From positions 1 to 45,177 of the IMG/VR virus record IMGVR_UViG_3300025133_000211: a DNA stretch of 45,177 nucleotides; one strand, 5' to 3'. Position numbers and translations under genes: made by a program. Under the pieces are notes generated by a model. That model searched no databases, was not told where the DNA came from, and saw nothing but the letters and a program-made list of their open reading frames with translations. Origin of the DNA: a virus. Position 1 is the first letter of the stretch. Each line of letters opens with the position of its first letter. Shown here piece after piece: positions 16,537 through 22,589 of this stretch.

Positions 16537-16585
16537 CCCACCGCTCCGCGAATCACTGGTTTTGTTTTGCCGGGGGAGCGGTGGG
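16537..16585 (-). terminator. Candidate rho-independent terminator
   Basis: An 11-bp perfect stem, CCCACCGCTCC at 16537-16547 and GGAGCGGTGGG at 16575-16585, with a 27-base loop. On the leftward strand a T-rich run (TCTTTTTGTTTTC) begins three bases after the stem. It lies after the coiled-coil gene that follows the integrase. The long loop is unusual. Confidence 0.45.
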
Positions 16586-16610
16586 AAGATAACACAGGCC
16601 GATGGGATGT

Positions 16611-16925
16611 TCAACCCGTTGTGGAATCGTTGCCCTCCTCTGCCGCGAGTTGGGCTTTGAGTCGGCCAATGTCGTCCTGCTTGTCGCAGACTTTCCGGGC
16701 CATGTCTTGGTTGTCCGAGCGCATCCGCTCGACCAGGGCCTCCAGGGCTGCGATGCGCCCATCCACATCCTCGACCAGTTCGATGGTTTCCAGCTCGACG
16801 GTGCCGGTGGGATTCCAATCGTCCTCGATGTCTTTCAGTACCGTGTCGAGCGGCCACAGGCCGGGGTCGGTATCCGCTGTGATGACGGCGGTCACCGTCA
16901 CTTTCCATGTTCTCATCTCGCTCAT
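16611..16925 (-). CDS. Small protein with C-terminal coiled coil, unknown
   Basis: A 104-residue protein one base after the integrase stop, with AAGGAG six bases before ATG 16925; the upstream frame to 16964 overlaps the integrase and is discarded. The N-terminal half is beta-rich (RTWKVTVTAVITADTD) and acidic (VELETIELVEDVDG). The second half is a heptad coiled coil (ALEALVERMRSDNQDMARKV) ending in a polar tail. It is co-transcribed with the integrase; a role as excisionase is possible but there is no HTH to support it. Confidence 0.5.
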   Translation of the reverse strand: MSEMRTWKVTVTAVITADTDPGLWPLDTVLKDIEDDWNPTGTVELETIELVEDVDGRIAALEALVERMRSDNQDMARKVCDKQDDIGRLKAQLAAEEGNDSTTG

Positions 16926-16926
16926 C

Positions 16927-17862
16927 TCACTCTCCTTTGCTTGTAAAAAACGTAATAGATTCAAGTGCCTTCAACTTGCGCTGCACTGCGGTCATGTCGT
17001 ACCGGCGAGTGGTGCTCGGGTCTGCATGTCCCGCATGTTCCTGGGCTGCGTGGACATCGGCCACCTCGATAAGTTGGGTCAGGCAAGCCCGCCGCAGGTC
17101 ATGGGTGGTCAGCCGACTGAGCCCTGCCCTGGTGTAGAGTTCGACGATGCGGTCCTTCATCGCATCCCAGCCCAGCCCACGGTCCACTCGCATGGGCATC
17201 CCGTGCTTGCTGACTGCACAGATGATGCGTCCGGTCCTTCTGTTGTCAAGCCACTGCCGTATCAGGTCCATCGAGTCTGCGGTCATCTGGACGTGCCTCT
17301 CTTTGTTGCCCTTGCCCAGTACCCGGATGGTCATCGAGGCCCAGTCGATGTCCTCGACCATTGCTCCCCGCGCCTCGAACGAACGCATGGCCCCGGCGTA
17401 CAGGAGCGCCATCATCGCTGCGTCCCGGCGCCCCATCGTACTGGTACGGTCACAGGCATCGAACATGGCTTGCATCTCAGCGGGTGTCACGTACTGCCGC
17501 AGGGGCTTGCGTCCACCCCGGAAGGGCTTCATCACGGCCTTGATGTTCTCCTCGTGCTCCGATGTGATGAGCCCCATCCGGCGACACGCGGTGATGACCC
17601 CGTCGAGGGCAGACTTGTGAGCGTTCGCCGTGGTTGGCGCGTACCGCTCTGCCATCGCAGCTCGCAGCTTTCCGGCCTGCTCCAGAGTCATAGAGGCCCA
17701 GTCGAACCCGCCGACCAGGCGAGGCCCAGGAATCATCCGCTCCAGCGCAGCGAGCGCCGACACCTGCCTCTTCGCGGAGGTCTTCGCCAACCCATTGAGG
17801 TACAGGCGGATCGCTTGCTCCGATGAGGGTTGCGCTTTTTGTTTCGATTTCGTATTGTGCAT
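16927..17862 (-). CDS. int: Tyrosine recombinase (phage integrase)
   Basis: A 311-residue site-specific integrase. The N-terminal part (about 10-110) is a SAM-like arm and core-binding domain. The catalytic domain holds Arg160 (GAMRSFEAR), Lys184 (LGKGNKERHV), HDLR at 254-257, His279 (EHAGHAD) and the nucleophile Tyr288 (TTRRYDM). It makes or reverses the lysogenic crossover between attP and the host site. The ATG has an in-frame stop just upstream. AAGGAG is 12 bases away, which is long. It is the last large gene of a long run of small genes. No attachment site pair could be identified. Confidence 0.9.
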   Translation of the reverse strand: MHNTKSKQKAQPSSEQAIRLYLNGLAKTSAKRQVSALAALERMIPGPRLVGGFDWASMTLEQAGKLRAAMAERYAPTTANAHKSALDGVITACRRMGLITSEHEENIKAVMKPFRGGRKPLRQYVTPAEMQAMFDACDRTSTMGRRDAAMMALLYAGAMRSFEARGAMVEDIDWASMTIRVLGKGNKERHVQMTADSMDLIRQWLDNRRTGRIICAVSKHGMPMRVDRGLGWDAMKDRIVELYTRAGLSRLTTHDLRRACLTQLIEVADVHAAQEHAGHADPSTTRRYDMTAVQRKLKALESITFFTSKGE

Positions 17863-17898
17863 TTGTGTTCACTTCTCCTTTGTGACGCTTGTGTCTTC

Positions 17899-17925
17899 GC
17901 CACCCGGACCCCCCTTCCGGGTGGC
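17899..17925 (-). other. Strong GC-rich hairpin in the integrase leader
   Basis: GCCACCCGG at 17899-17907 pairs perfectly with CCGGGTGGC at 17917-17925 around a nine-base loop. It lies in the short gap between the upstream small gene and the integrase ribosome site. There is no U-run on the leftward strand, so it is not a standard terminator. It could attenuate int, protect or process the mRNA, or be part of an attachment site. All are inference. Confidence 0.45.
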
Positions 17926-17930
17926 ACCCT

Positions 17931-18185
17931 TTACTCTCCCTTCACTTCAAACGATGCTGGCAGAAACATGCGGCCATTGCCGTTCAAGTCCCGCCACCCT
18001 CCGGGGTGGACCCATGACACCCACTCCCACTCTGAGCACCTGCACTCCCCCTTGCGAGATGCCCTGTTACCCTTGGCCACCCACCGCCCACGCTCGATGT
18101 CAGCACCGCAGTCCTTGCACCATGGCGGGTTGCCCGGTGCGCAGTCCTCGCTGTGGACAACGAAGGGGACGTTGCGCTTTACCAC
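17931..18185 (-). CDS. Small Cys-rich (zinc-ribbon-like) protein
   Basis: An 84-residue protein starting with GTG at 18185, overlapping the upstream stop and preceded by GGAGGAGAT. It has a Cys cluster CAPGNPPWCKDCG, then ECRCSEWEW near residue 50, which may bind one zinc ion. It is rich in Trp (GRWVAKGNR, WVSWVHPGGW). No known family. One of the small genes upstream of the integrase. Confidence 0.45.
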   Translation of the reverse strand: MVKRNVPFVVHSEDCAPGNPPWCKDCGADIERGRWVAKGNRASRKGECRCSEWEWVSWVHPGGWRDLNGNGRMFLPASFEVKGE

Positions 18186-18424
18186 ATCTCCTCCACCTGC
18201 TCGCGGCGATGTTCATAGGCACCGGGCACCTTGACAAGGATGTCCACGAGGGGACGCACTCCTGACTTGTTGAATTTCTCCGGTTTGTGGAGCAGTTGCC
18301 AGACGGTCTGGCCCTCGACCCGCAGAAGGAGGGCGAGCCTCTTCTGGGTCTGCTTGTTGTCCCCCTTGAGAAACCACTTCTTACGGTGCCACGCTGCGAA
18401 TTCTTTGTGTGTTATCAGTCCCAT
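18179..18424 (-). CDS. Small HTH-like protein
   Basis: An 81-residue protein with AAGGAG before ATG 18424. Residues 20-65 (NKQTQKRLALLLRVEGQTVW, HKPEKFNKSGVRPLVDILVK) look like a short Xre/Cro-type helix-turn-helix in which a Gln-rich helix precedes the recognition helix. Basic and helical throughout. It could be a Cro-like regulator of the integrase region, but no operator was found. Function not established. Confidence 0.45.
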   Translation of the reverse strand: MGLITHKEFAAWHRKKWFLKGDNKQTQKRLALLLRVEGQTVWQLLHKPEKFNKSGVRPLVDILVKVPGAYEHRREQVEEMW

Positions 18425-18434
18425 CTTATTCTCC

Positions 18435-18611
18435 TTATTGGTTCCAGAGTCCAGTTTCTATCTTCCCCGCCCTAATCTCGGCCACATCCTCATCGGTTCC
18501 GCACTCATCCAACAATTCCCCCAGAACTTCATCGTCTGGGGTGCTGGGTGGCCACGGGCCTACCTCGCTCTGACCATCAGCAGACACCCAGAATTTCATT
18601 GTGCTTTTCAT
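18435..18611 (-). CDS. Small acidic protein (58 residues), unknown
   Basis: A 58-residue gene too short for most gene finders. The ATG at 18611 overlaps the upstream stop (ATGA), and it ends in TAA eleven bases before the ATG of the next gene, whose ribosome site overlaps this stop. The sequence starts MKSTMKFWVSADGQSEVG and ends KIETGLWNQ; the middle is acidic (DDEVLGELLDECGTDEDVAE). The coupled spacing supports a real gene. No family is recognised. Confidence 0.5.
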   Translation of the reverse strand: MKSTMKFWVSADGQSEVGPWPPSTPDDEVLGELLDECGTDEDVAEIRAGKIETGLWNQ

Positions 18612-18853
18612 ATCGTCACCTCAGCCTCACAACTCGCGTCCTCCAGGGCATTGATGTGCATGTACCGTTCGCAGTCTTCGCACCAGAACCGCTCTTCCGT
18701 ACATTCAAACCAGAAATCCATTGATTGCCCCATGTCATAGTGGGGGCCACCCTCACCTCCCCGCTCCACATTTGTGATCGGGTATCTGTGAATCTCATGC
18801 TGCTCAAGCAGCACCTTTCCGCTCCCGCAATGCGGGCATTTTGCTTTAGCCAT
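18608..18853 (-). CDS. Small zinc-ribbon protein
   Basis: An 81-residue protein with leader AAGGAGAGTGAGTG before ATG 18853. It opens with a zinc knuckle CPHCGSGKVLL, and a second pair sits at CTEERFWCEDCERY (about residues 51-64), so it may bind one or two zinc ions. It ends in EAEVTI. Its leader matches those of 16925, 19316 and 19850. Probably a small nucleic-acid- or protein-binding factor; not proven. Confidence 0.5.
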   Translation of the reverse strand: MAKAKCPHCGSGKVLLEQHEIHRYPITNVERGGEGGPHYDMGQSMDFWFECTEERFWCEDCERYMHINALEDASCEAEVTI

Positions 18854-18865
18854 CACTCACTCTCC

Positions 18866-19096
18866 TTATTTTCCACTGTTCAGAGAGGCATACCTGTACG
18901 CCTCGTCCTCGCACTTGTCGATGTAGACTGTCTCCCCCTGCTCGCGAACCTCGAACCCTCTGGACGTCTTGTGGACGGTCCAGCCTCCGGGTAGCGTGTC
19001 AATCAATTCACCATGCATTGCCACGGCCTTGTCTGCCACTGCGTTCAACATTTCCAGCGTTCTACGCGCTGGCATTGGGATTCTCTGGTCAATCAT
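18866..19096 (-). CDS. Small early-type protein, unknown
   Basis: A 76-residue protein starting at ATG 19096 with GGGAGAATGAG before it. The long upstream frame to 19231 overlaps the previous gene and is discarded. It has a helix (MPARRTLEMLNAVADKAVAM), then a beta-hairpin-like run with WTVHKTSRGFEVREQGETVY and an acidic end. It lies one base after the previous stop. No motif is recognised. Confidence 0.5.
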   Translation of the reverse strand: MIDQRIPMPARRTLEMLNAVADKAVAMHGELIDTLPGGWTVHKTSRGFEVREQGETVYIDKCEDEAYRYASLNSGK

Positions 19097-19097
19097 C

Positions 19098-19316
19098 TCA
19101 TTCTCCCTGGTAGTGGTTGGAAAGGTAGCAATCGAGGCAGACCGGCGCTGCCTTCGGGTCGCCCTGGGGCCACATGCTGGGAGTCTGGCCAGTAGAGCCA
19201 TCGCACTCGGGGCACACTGCCTCGGGGTCAACGGTCATCAACTCCGGCGATGTCCTCGACTGTGCCAGGGCGTCAAGCGCTCGGGCCTGTTCTGTTCTCA
19301 TCGTTTCGCTTTTCAT
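19098..19316 (-). CDS. Small Cys-ribbon protein
   Basis: A 72-residue protein starting at ATG 19316, preceded by CAAGGAGAGTGGG. The first half is helical and Arg/Glu-rich (TMRTEQARALDALAQSRTSP). A zinc-type pair follows, CPECDGSTGQ and VCLDCYLSN (about residues 40-68). It resembles the zinc-ribbon gene at 18608 in overall plan. Unknown function. Confidence 0.5.
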   Translation of the reverse strand: MKSETMRTEQARALDALAQSRTSPELMTVDPEAVCPECDGSTGQTPSMWPQGDPKAAPVCLDCYLSNHYQGE

Positions 19317-19335
19317 CCCACTCTCCTTGTTTGTG

Positions 19336-19524
19336 TCAAAAATCCACCCTTTCATTGCCCAAAGAAATAAACCCAACACTCCACAGCCTATCCCCGTACC
19401 TCTGCCTGACCCGAGCCCCTGCACCCTCCCTGTCCCCGGCCTTGACGCTGACCACCCTTGTGCGGATAGACCCGCGAGCCTTCACCATAATCTCGACGCG
19501 CCATGTGTATATTTGATCGCTCAT
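19336..19524 (-). CDS. Small basic protein, unknown
   Basis: A 62-residue, Arg-rich protein with beta-type pattern: YTWRVEIMVKARGSIRTRVV, then a Gly/Arg loop (DREGAGARVRQRYGDRL) and an end with LWSVGFISLGNERVDF. The ATG at 19524 overlaps the stop of the upstream gene (ATGA). The start is similar in form to the small genes at 16251 and 16611 (W/Y then alternating hydrophobic residues). Possibly a nucleic-acid-binding small protein. Confidence 0.45.
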   Translation of the reverse strand: MSDQIYTWRVEIMVKARGSIRTRVVSVKAGDREGAGARVRQRYGDRLWSVGFISLGNERVDF

Positions 19525-19850
19525 TTTTCCACCTCAATTTGTGGAGCTGCGGTCCACAGTTCCGTCGATGAATCCTCAAAGATTCCCGCGTCCATGTGAA
19601 AGTAGAGCAAATTCGCGGCGCCGTGCATCTCTTCTAGGTTCGACGGGTCAACGCTTCCGGGTGTCAACAGTGTCGCCCGGATGATTGTCTCCCCATCATC
19701 GTATGAGTTGGTCTTCTCTACCCATGCCTGCGCTTGCTCCAGGGTCTCGAATTCAACAGCCTCCGCGCCATCGTAAACCCAGTGTGCAGGGACGACTAAG
19801 AACACCTCCATCCATACGTCGTCCACTCGCTCGATTGATTTGTATTTCAT
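19521..19850 (-). CDS. Small acidic protein, unknown
   Basis: A 109-residue protein starting at ATG 19850 after CAAGGAGAGTGAG; the frame to 19883 is a longer but less likely start. Mixed make-up: DDVWMEVFLVVPAHWVYDG, EFETLEQAQAWVEKTNSYDD, then an acidic C-terminus. A candidate promoter (TTTACA ... TGCTAT, 19890-19915 region) lies just upstream. It is the first of the second block of small genes. No known family. Confidence 0.5.
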   Translation of the reverse strand: MKYKSIERVDDVWMEVFLVVPAHWVYDGAEAVEFETLEQAQAWVEKTNSYDDGETIIRATLLTPGSVDPSNLEEMHGAANLLYFHMDAGIFEDSSTELWTAAPQIEVEK

Positions 19851-19887
19851 CTCACTCTCCTTGTTTGTGCCTGAGACACACATAGCA

Positions 19888-19915
19888 CATGTGCGCCACA
19901 GGTTGTAAAATAAAA
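19888..19915 (-). promoter_or_regulatory. Possible promoter of the second small-gene block
   Basis: On the leftward strand a TTTACA-type -35 is followed after 16 bases by TGCTAT, within GTGCTATGTG. The GTGCTAT string also occurs at the two rightward promoters (12075 and 25721). This stretch and the rest of 19851-19926 hold no other gene. Weak evidence. Confidence 0.25.
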
Positions 19916-19926
19916 TAGACTATCGG

Positions 19927-20004
19927 TTACAATGCACACATCAGATATATCCACGTCGCCATTCCCGCCCCCATCAATATCGCTTCGGCTATTGCTTTTA
20001 TCAT
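19927..20004 (-). CDS. Micro membrane protein (25 residues)
   Basis: A 25-residue single-span protein, MIKAIAEAILMGAGMATWIY then LMCAL. Its strong GAGGAGG ribosome site is nine bases before ATG 20004, which is the main reason to call it. A Lys near the N-terminus would place that end in the cytoplasm. It may act on the host membrane or as a toxin-like peptide; not established. Too short for most gene finders. Confidence 0.4.
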   Translation of the reverse strand: MIKAIAEAILMGAGMATWIYLMCAL

Positions 20005-20059
20005 GTGTCGTTGCCTCCTCATTTATGCAGACGAGATGTGTCTGCGATATCGGACAAAA

Positions 20060-20161
20060 TTACTTTTCAATAGTGCTGGCGGTCCAAACCAGCGCCACCA
20101 GGCCCACGGCCCCCGTTGAAACCATCCCCCATAACACCAGCGCTAAGTCCGGGGTTGTCAT
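20060..20161 (-). CDS. Micro membrane protein (33 residues)
   Basis: A 33-residue protein with one hydrophobic span (LALVLWGMVSTGAVGLVALV). The ATG at 20161 overlaps the upstream stop (ATGA), so it is translationally coupled to 20158-20439. GAGGGGG lies just before it. Small coupled single-span proteins are common in phage early regions. The function is unknown. Confidence 0.45.
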   Translation of the reverse strand: MTTPDLALVLWGMVSTGAVGLVALVWTASTIEK

Positions 20162-20439
20162 GGTGCCCCCTCGTCAAGGCTCTGGAAAAGCATCATACTC
20201 GCTAGATGCCTGTCAGGCTCCCAGCTTGTGGGCTCCGGGCTCCCTGCCCAGTATTCCCCGGACACATGGTTGACCGTGCGCTCTAGCCGGTTGGCAATCA
20301 TCACCAGCGCCCACCGCATAGCCTCCGGGCTCAGTTCCCGGTCCAGCATGTTTCTGATGTGTACGACGCTGCGCTTGCATTGGTTGGCGTACTCGTCAAG
20401 TTGCTGGTCTGTGCTCATTTCTTTTTGTGCTCTGTCCAT
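20158..20439 (-). CDS. Small helical protein, unknown
   Basis: A 93-residue protein with ATG at 20439 and a leader with a GC hairpin and AAGGGATAAG. Helical and charged at the start (STDQQLDEYANQCKRSVVHI), then MRWALVMIANRLERTVNHVS. No motif is recognised. One of three genes (20158, 20469, 20768) with the same hairpin-plus-leader form. Confidence 0.5.
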   Translation of the reverse strand: MDRAQKEMSTDQQLDEYANQCKRSVVHIRNMLDRELSPEAMRWALVMIANRLERTVNHVSGEYWAGSPEPTSWEPDRHLASMMLFQSLDEGAP

Positions 20440-20452
20440 TGTCTTATCCCTT

Positions 20453-20466
20453 GCCCCTGTCGGGGC
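20453..20466 (-). repeat. Leader hairpin 1 (GCCCC-loop-GGGGC)
   Basis: A five-base stem around a four-base loop, in the 29-base gap before ATG 20439 and followed by AAGGGATAAGACAATG. The same arrangement precedes 20729 and 21016. No U-run, so not a standard terminator. Confidence 0.6.
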
Positions 20467-20468
20467 TG

Positions 20469-20729
20469 CTATGCCTTGAGCCGGTCAACGGTATCCAGAA
20501 GAAGCGCAAACCGCTCGCTATCGAACGTCTCAACTTCTTCTATTTCATCCCATTCCGGTTCGAAGCGCGTGACAATTGAGTAGGTCTCGTCTTCGTTGTC
20601 GGTGACAAACAACCCGCCACCCACCGCCCACACCGAAACGCTCCAATCTGAATTGAGACCGCTGTGCCTTCCGAGGCGCTGTGTCAATTGGGTTTCCAGT
20701 TCTTCTATCTGTGCTTGTATTGCGTCCAT
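20469..20729 (-). CDS. Small acidic protein, unknown
   Basis: An 86-residue acidic protein with an N-terminal heptad helix (AIQAQIEELETQLTQRLGRH), a beta-hairpin (VSVWAVGGGLFVTDNEDETY) and an acidic run (EPEWDEIEEVETFDSE). The high Asp/Glu content resembles DNA-mimic or anti-restriction proteins in phages, but this is only a resemblance. The leader carries the GCCCC/GGGGC hairpin. Confidence 0.5.
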   Translation of the reverse strand: MDAIQAQIEELETQLTQRLGRHSGLNSDWSVSVWAVGGGLFVTDNEDETYSIVTRFEPEWDEIEEVETFDSERFALLLDTVDRLKA

Positions 20730-20745
20730 TGTCTTTACCCTTCGC

Positions 20746-20757
20746 GCCCCGTGGGGC
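20746..20757 (-). repeat. Leader hairpin 2
   Basis: GCCCC-GT-GGGGC in the gap before ATG 20729, followed by GAAGGGTAAAGACAATG. The loop of two means the real pairing is one base pair shorter. Second of three copies of the leader arrangement. Confidence 0.6.
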
Positions 20758-20767
20758 TGTTAGTGTG

Positions 20768-21016
20768 TTAGTCAACCAGCGTGCCAGTGTGCAATCTGAT
20801 ATCCTCTCTCATCTCTACAATTGCGGTGTTCAACTCGTCGTCTGTCATTGTGTCTGCGGTCCCGACTTCGGCGCATTCGACTTCATAAAAGCGGCTCTCG
20901 TATTCTAGGTGCGCCGTGTCTTCTTCTTCTTCATCGGGCCCGTTGTAGTGGTCGAATAGTGACATAGCGAGCGTTATGTATTTCTCTTCGAGTCGTCGTC
21001 TTTGTTGCGCTTTCAT
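20768..21016 (-). CDS. Small acidic protein, unknown
   Basis: An 82-residue protein: a basic start (MKAQQRRRLEEKYITLAMSL), then an Asp/Glu-rich stretch (GPDEEEEDTAHLEYESRFYE) and a short acidic C-terminus (TDDELNTAIVEMREDIR). Its leader has a six-base GCCCCC/GGGGGC hairpin. Charge and size resemble small phage proteins that act on host enzymes. No family is assigned. Confidence 0.5.
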   Translation of the reverse strand: MKAQQRRRLEEKYITLAMSLFDHYNGPDEEEEDTAHLEYESRFYEVECAEVGTADTMTDDELNTAIVEMREDIRLHTGTLVD

Positions 21017-21028
21017 TGTGTATCCCTT

Positions 21029-21042
21029 GCCCCCGTGGGGGC
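21029..21042 (-). repeat. Leader hairpin 3 (GCCCCC-loop-GGGGGC)
   Basis: The strongest of the three related leader hairpins, a six-base stem with a two-base loop, just after the stop of the 271-residue gene and before AAGGGATACACAATG at 21016. Confidence 0.6.
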
Positions 21043-21050
21043 TGTGTTGG

Positions 21051-21866
21051 TTATGCTGCTACCGTGTCAATCGCGAGACTATCGACCACGTCGCGCACAA
21101 ATCCGCTCGTGTCCTTCATCGCCTTAGAACCCTTCGGTGACAATCCGACAATGTGTCCTCCTTTAGGGTCGAGGAATCTCAAATCATCATTATCGCCATC
21201 GATGACAGGAAACCCGGACCACCATTCTGGCAGATTGTGAAGCTTGGCGCGTAGTGCTACCGCGACATTCAACCCGGCATCCAAGGCGTCCAGAGCATCC
21301 CTGTCGTTGTCTTCCTTCAATGAGAAGGTCAGGGTATAGTTTTCAATGCTCAGAGCCTTAGAACGACGCCCAACCGGATAGGCTGTATAGTCGTAAAACT
21401 CTACCTCGGGGTATGCTAGAAACATGTTCGCGAACGTAACGCCATCTCGGGTCACAGGGATTTTCTCCCATTGAATATCCGAGGTCAGGTTCGGCCTGAA
21501 TACGGGTTTCAATCCCAAGCGGGCAGCCTTGCGAATAAAGGCCTTCATTTCACGTTCAAAGATTGCCATCCACCGCGAACGGTCGGTAAAGAGTAGCTGT
21601 GTCCGCGCCACTCGAATCCTCTGGATTTGGTTCATCCCATCGGAGTCTAGCCCGATACCGCCATGGCCCGAGAAATTCAGGCATGCCGCCCGACACCCTG
21701 CGCTGGCAAACTGACAGACGTTGACGCCCGACATTTCAGCAGGAGCAAGGTGAATACCGCTTGAAAGGTAGCCTTGCTTTTCTCCTTTGCGGAGCTTCGG
21801 TTGATTGGCCGTCAACAAACTCTTGAAACCGGTTCCGTCGTAAAGCGCTTTTTTTGTGTCGTACAT
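21051..21866 (-). CDS. Conserved phage Cys-motif protein (GP88-like)
   Basis: A 271-residue protein starting at ATG 21866, after CAAAGGAGCACACACA. The frame to 21977 runs over the upstream gene. Pattern: KLRKGEKQGYLSSGIHLAPA, then VCQFASAGCRAACLNFSGHG with three Cys (about residues 50-62), WEKIP, FYDYTAYPVGRR, and a late VALRAKLHNLPEWWSG. This matches a common phage family of unknown role (mycobacteriophage gene product 88-type). The triad of Cys may bind a metal or an iron-sulphur cluster. Family call by pattern only. Confidence 0.55.
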   Translation of the reverse strand: MYDTKKALYDGTGFKSLLTANQPKLRKGEKQGYLSSGIHLAPAEMSGVNVCQFASAGCRAACLNFSGHGGIGLDSDGMNQIQRIRVARTQLLFTDRSRWMAIFEREMKAFIRKAARLGLKPVFRPNLTSDIQWEKIPVTRDGVTFANMFLAYPEVEFYDYTAYPVGRRSKALSIENYTLTFSLKEDNDRDALDALDAGLNVAVALRAKLHNLPEWWSGFPVIDGDNDDLRFLDPKGGHIVGLSPKGSKAMKDTSGFVRDVVDSLAIDTVAA

Positions 21867-21882
21867 TGTGTGTGCTCCTTTG

Positions 21883-22062
21883 TTATTCACTGGCCATATG
21901 ATGGGCTGTGTTGATTGCGTCTTGTAGGCAGTCGGTGAAATATTCTGCGAGCCATGGTGAATCATTCTCATAAACAACTACATATTCGGTTTCGTCGAAT
22001 GTGGAGCGATAGATTCTCACCCCGTCTATTGTTTTGACCAGTCTCATCTTCGGTGCGCTCAT
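21883..22062 (-). CDS. Small protein opening the leftward early operon
   Basis: A 59-residue protein starting at ATG 22062, preceded by the same 20-base leader as the next gene (21864-21883 and 22060-22079 are identical). The sequence begins SAPKMRLVKTIDGVRIYRST and continues FDETEYVVVYENDSPW. No family. A promoter with TTGACA at 22130-22125 is just upstream. Confidence 0.5.
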   Translation of the reverse strand: MSAPKMRLVKTIDGVRIYRSTFDETEYVVVYENDSPWLAEYFTDCLQDAINTAHHMASE

Positions 22063-22101
22063 TGTGTGTGCTCCTTTGTGTTGTTCCCCATGTCCTAGGG
22101 A

Positions 22102-22130
22102 GACGTTACCATTCACACCTGTAGTGTCAA
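22102..22130 (-). promoter_or_regulatory. Candidate promoter with operator-like dyad
   Basis: A perfect -35 TTGACA (22130-22125) followed after 16 bases by TAACGT, a poor -10. The -35 lies in the dyad TTCACAC-N5-GTGTCAA (22112-22130; one mismatch of seven per arm), so a repressor could sit on it. It would drive the small-gene run toward the integrase. The rest of 22063-22589 holds no gene. Confidence 0.35.
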
Positions 22131-22342
22131 CAACAAAAGTGAAGATAAATTGCAATAGGATATAAGTATCGGGAATTGCACGGGATAAAAGTGCATTTAT
22201 TTTGGTTGGATTGTGTGGGGGCGGGATTGTTGGGACGTTGGAACGGTTGGAATGGATGGTTTAGGTGTTACCGGGTGGGCTGTGGAGGATATGGCAGGTC
22301 CACCCATATATAATGATAGACCCACAATACCTACTCCGGGGT

Positions 22343-22414
22343 TGAATCATGCCTACCGATGGGTAGATATTGGGCCGGTTTCTCCGGGTATCAACTCGGA
22401 TGTAGGATGATTCA
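22343..22414. ncRNA. Structured RNA candidate in the largest gap
   Basis: TGAATCATGCCTAC (22343-22356) pairs with GTAGGATGATTCA (22402-22414), 13 pairs with one bulged G. Inside, GATA/TATC and an apical CCGG-TTTCT-CCGG hairpin continue the structure. This 72-nt element lies in a 527-bp region without genes between two leftward operons. The pairing is symmetric, so the strand cannot be told. It might be a small RNA, a leader structure or a DNA-binding site. No known RNA class is recognised. Confidence 0.4.
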
Positions 22415-22589
22415 TCAGGGTTGAGAATGGAGCAATGGGAAAATGAGAGCGCAATGATTTCAATGAGTTACAGATGATAGGATGGATCGTCTAAGTTGTT
22501 GATTTCATTGGAGTCTTGATATCTACTCTTGAGTCGGTATCGACCCCGAAGGGGGGCTACCCCAGCCACCACCCTTATATATATATCTA

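Noticed and set aside
16567-17826. 419-codon open frame antisense to the integrase
   Set aside because: Covers the integrase and its neighbour, with no start signal. The integrase has all catalytic residues on the other strand.
16482-17930. Attachment site (attP) next to the integrase
   Set aside because: No tRNA 3' end-like segment or repeated core could be identified; the hairpins at 16537 and 17899 are listed instead.
22213-22410. Rightward 65-codon open frame in the gap
   Set aside because: GTG start without ribosome site, Gly/Trp-rich low-order sequence, and it overlaps the structured RNA candidate.
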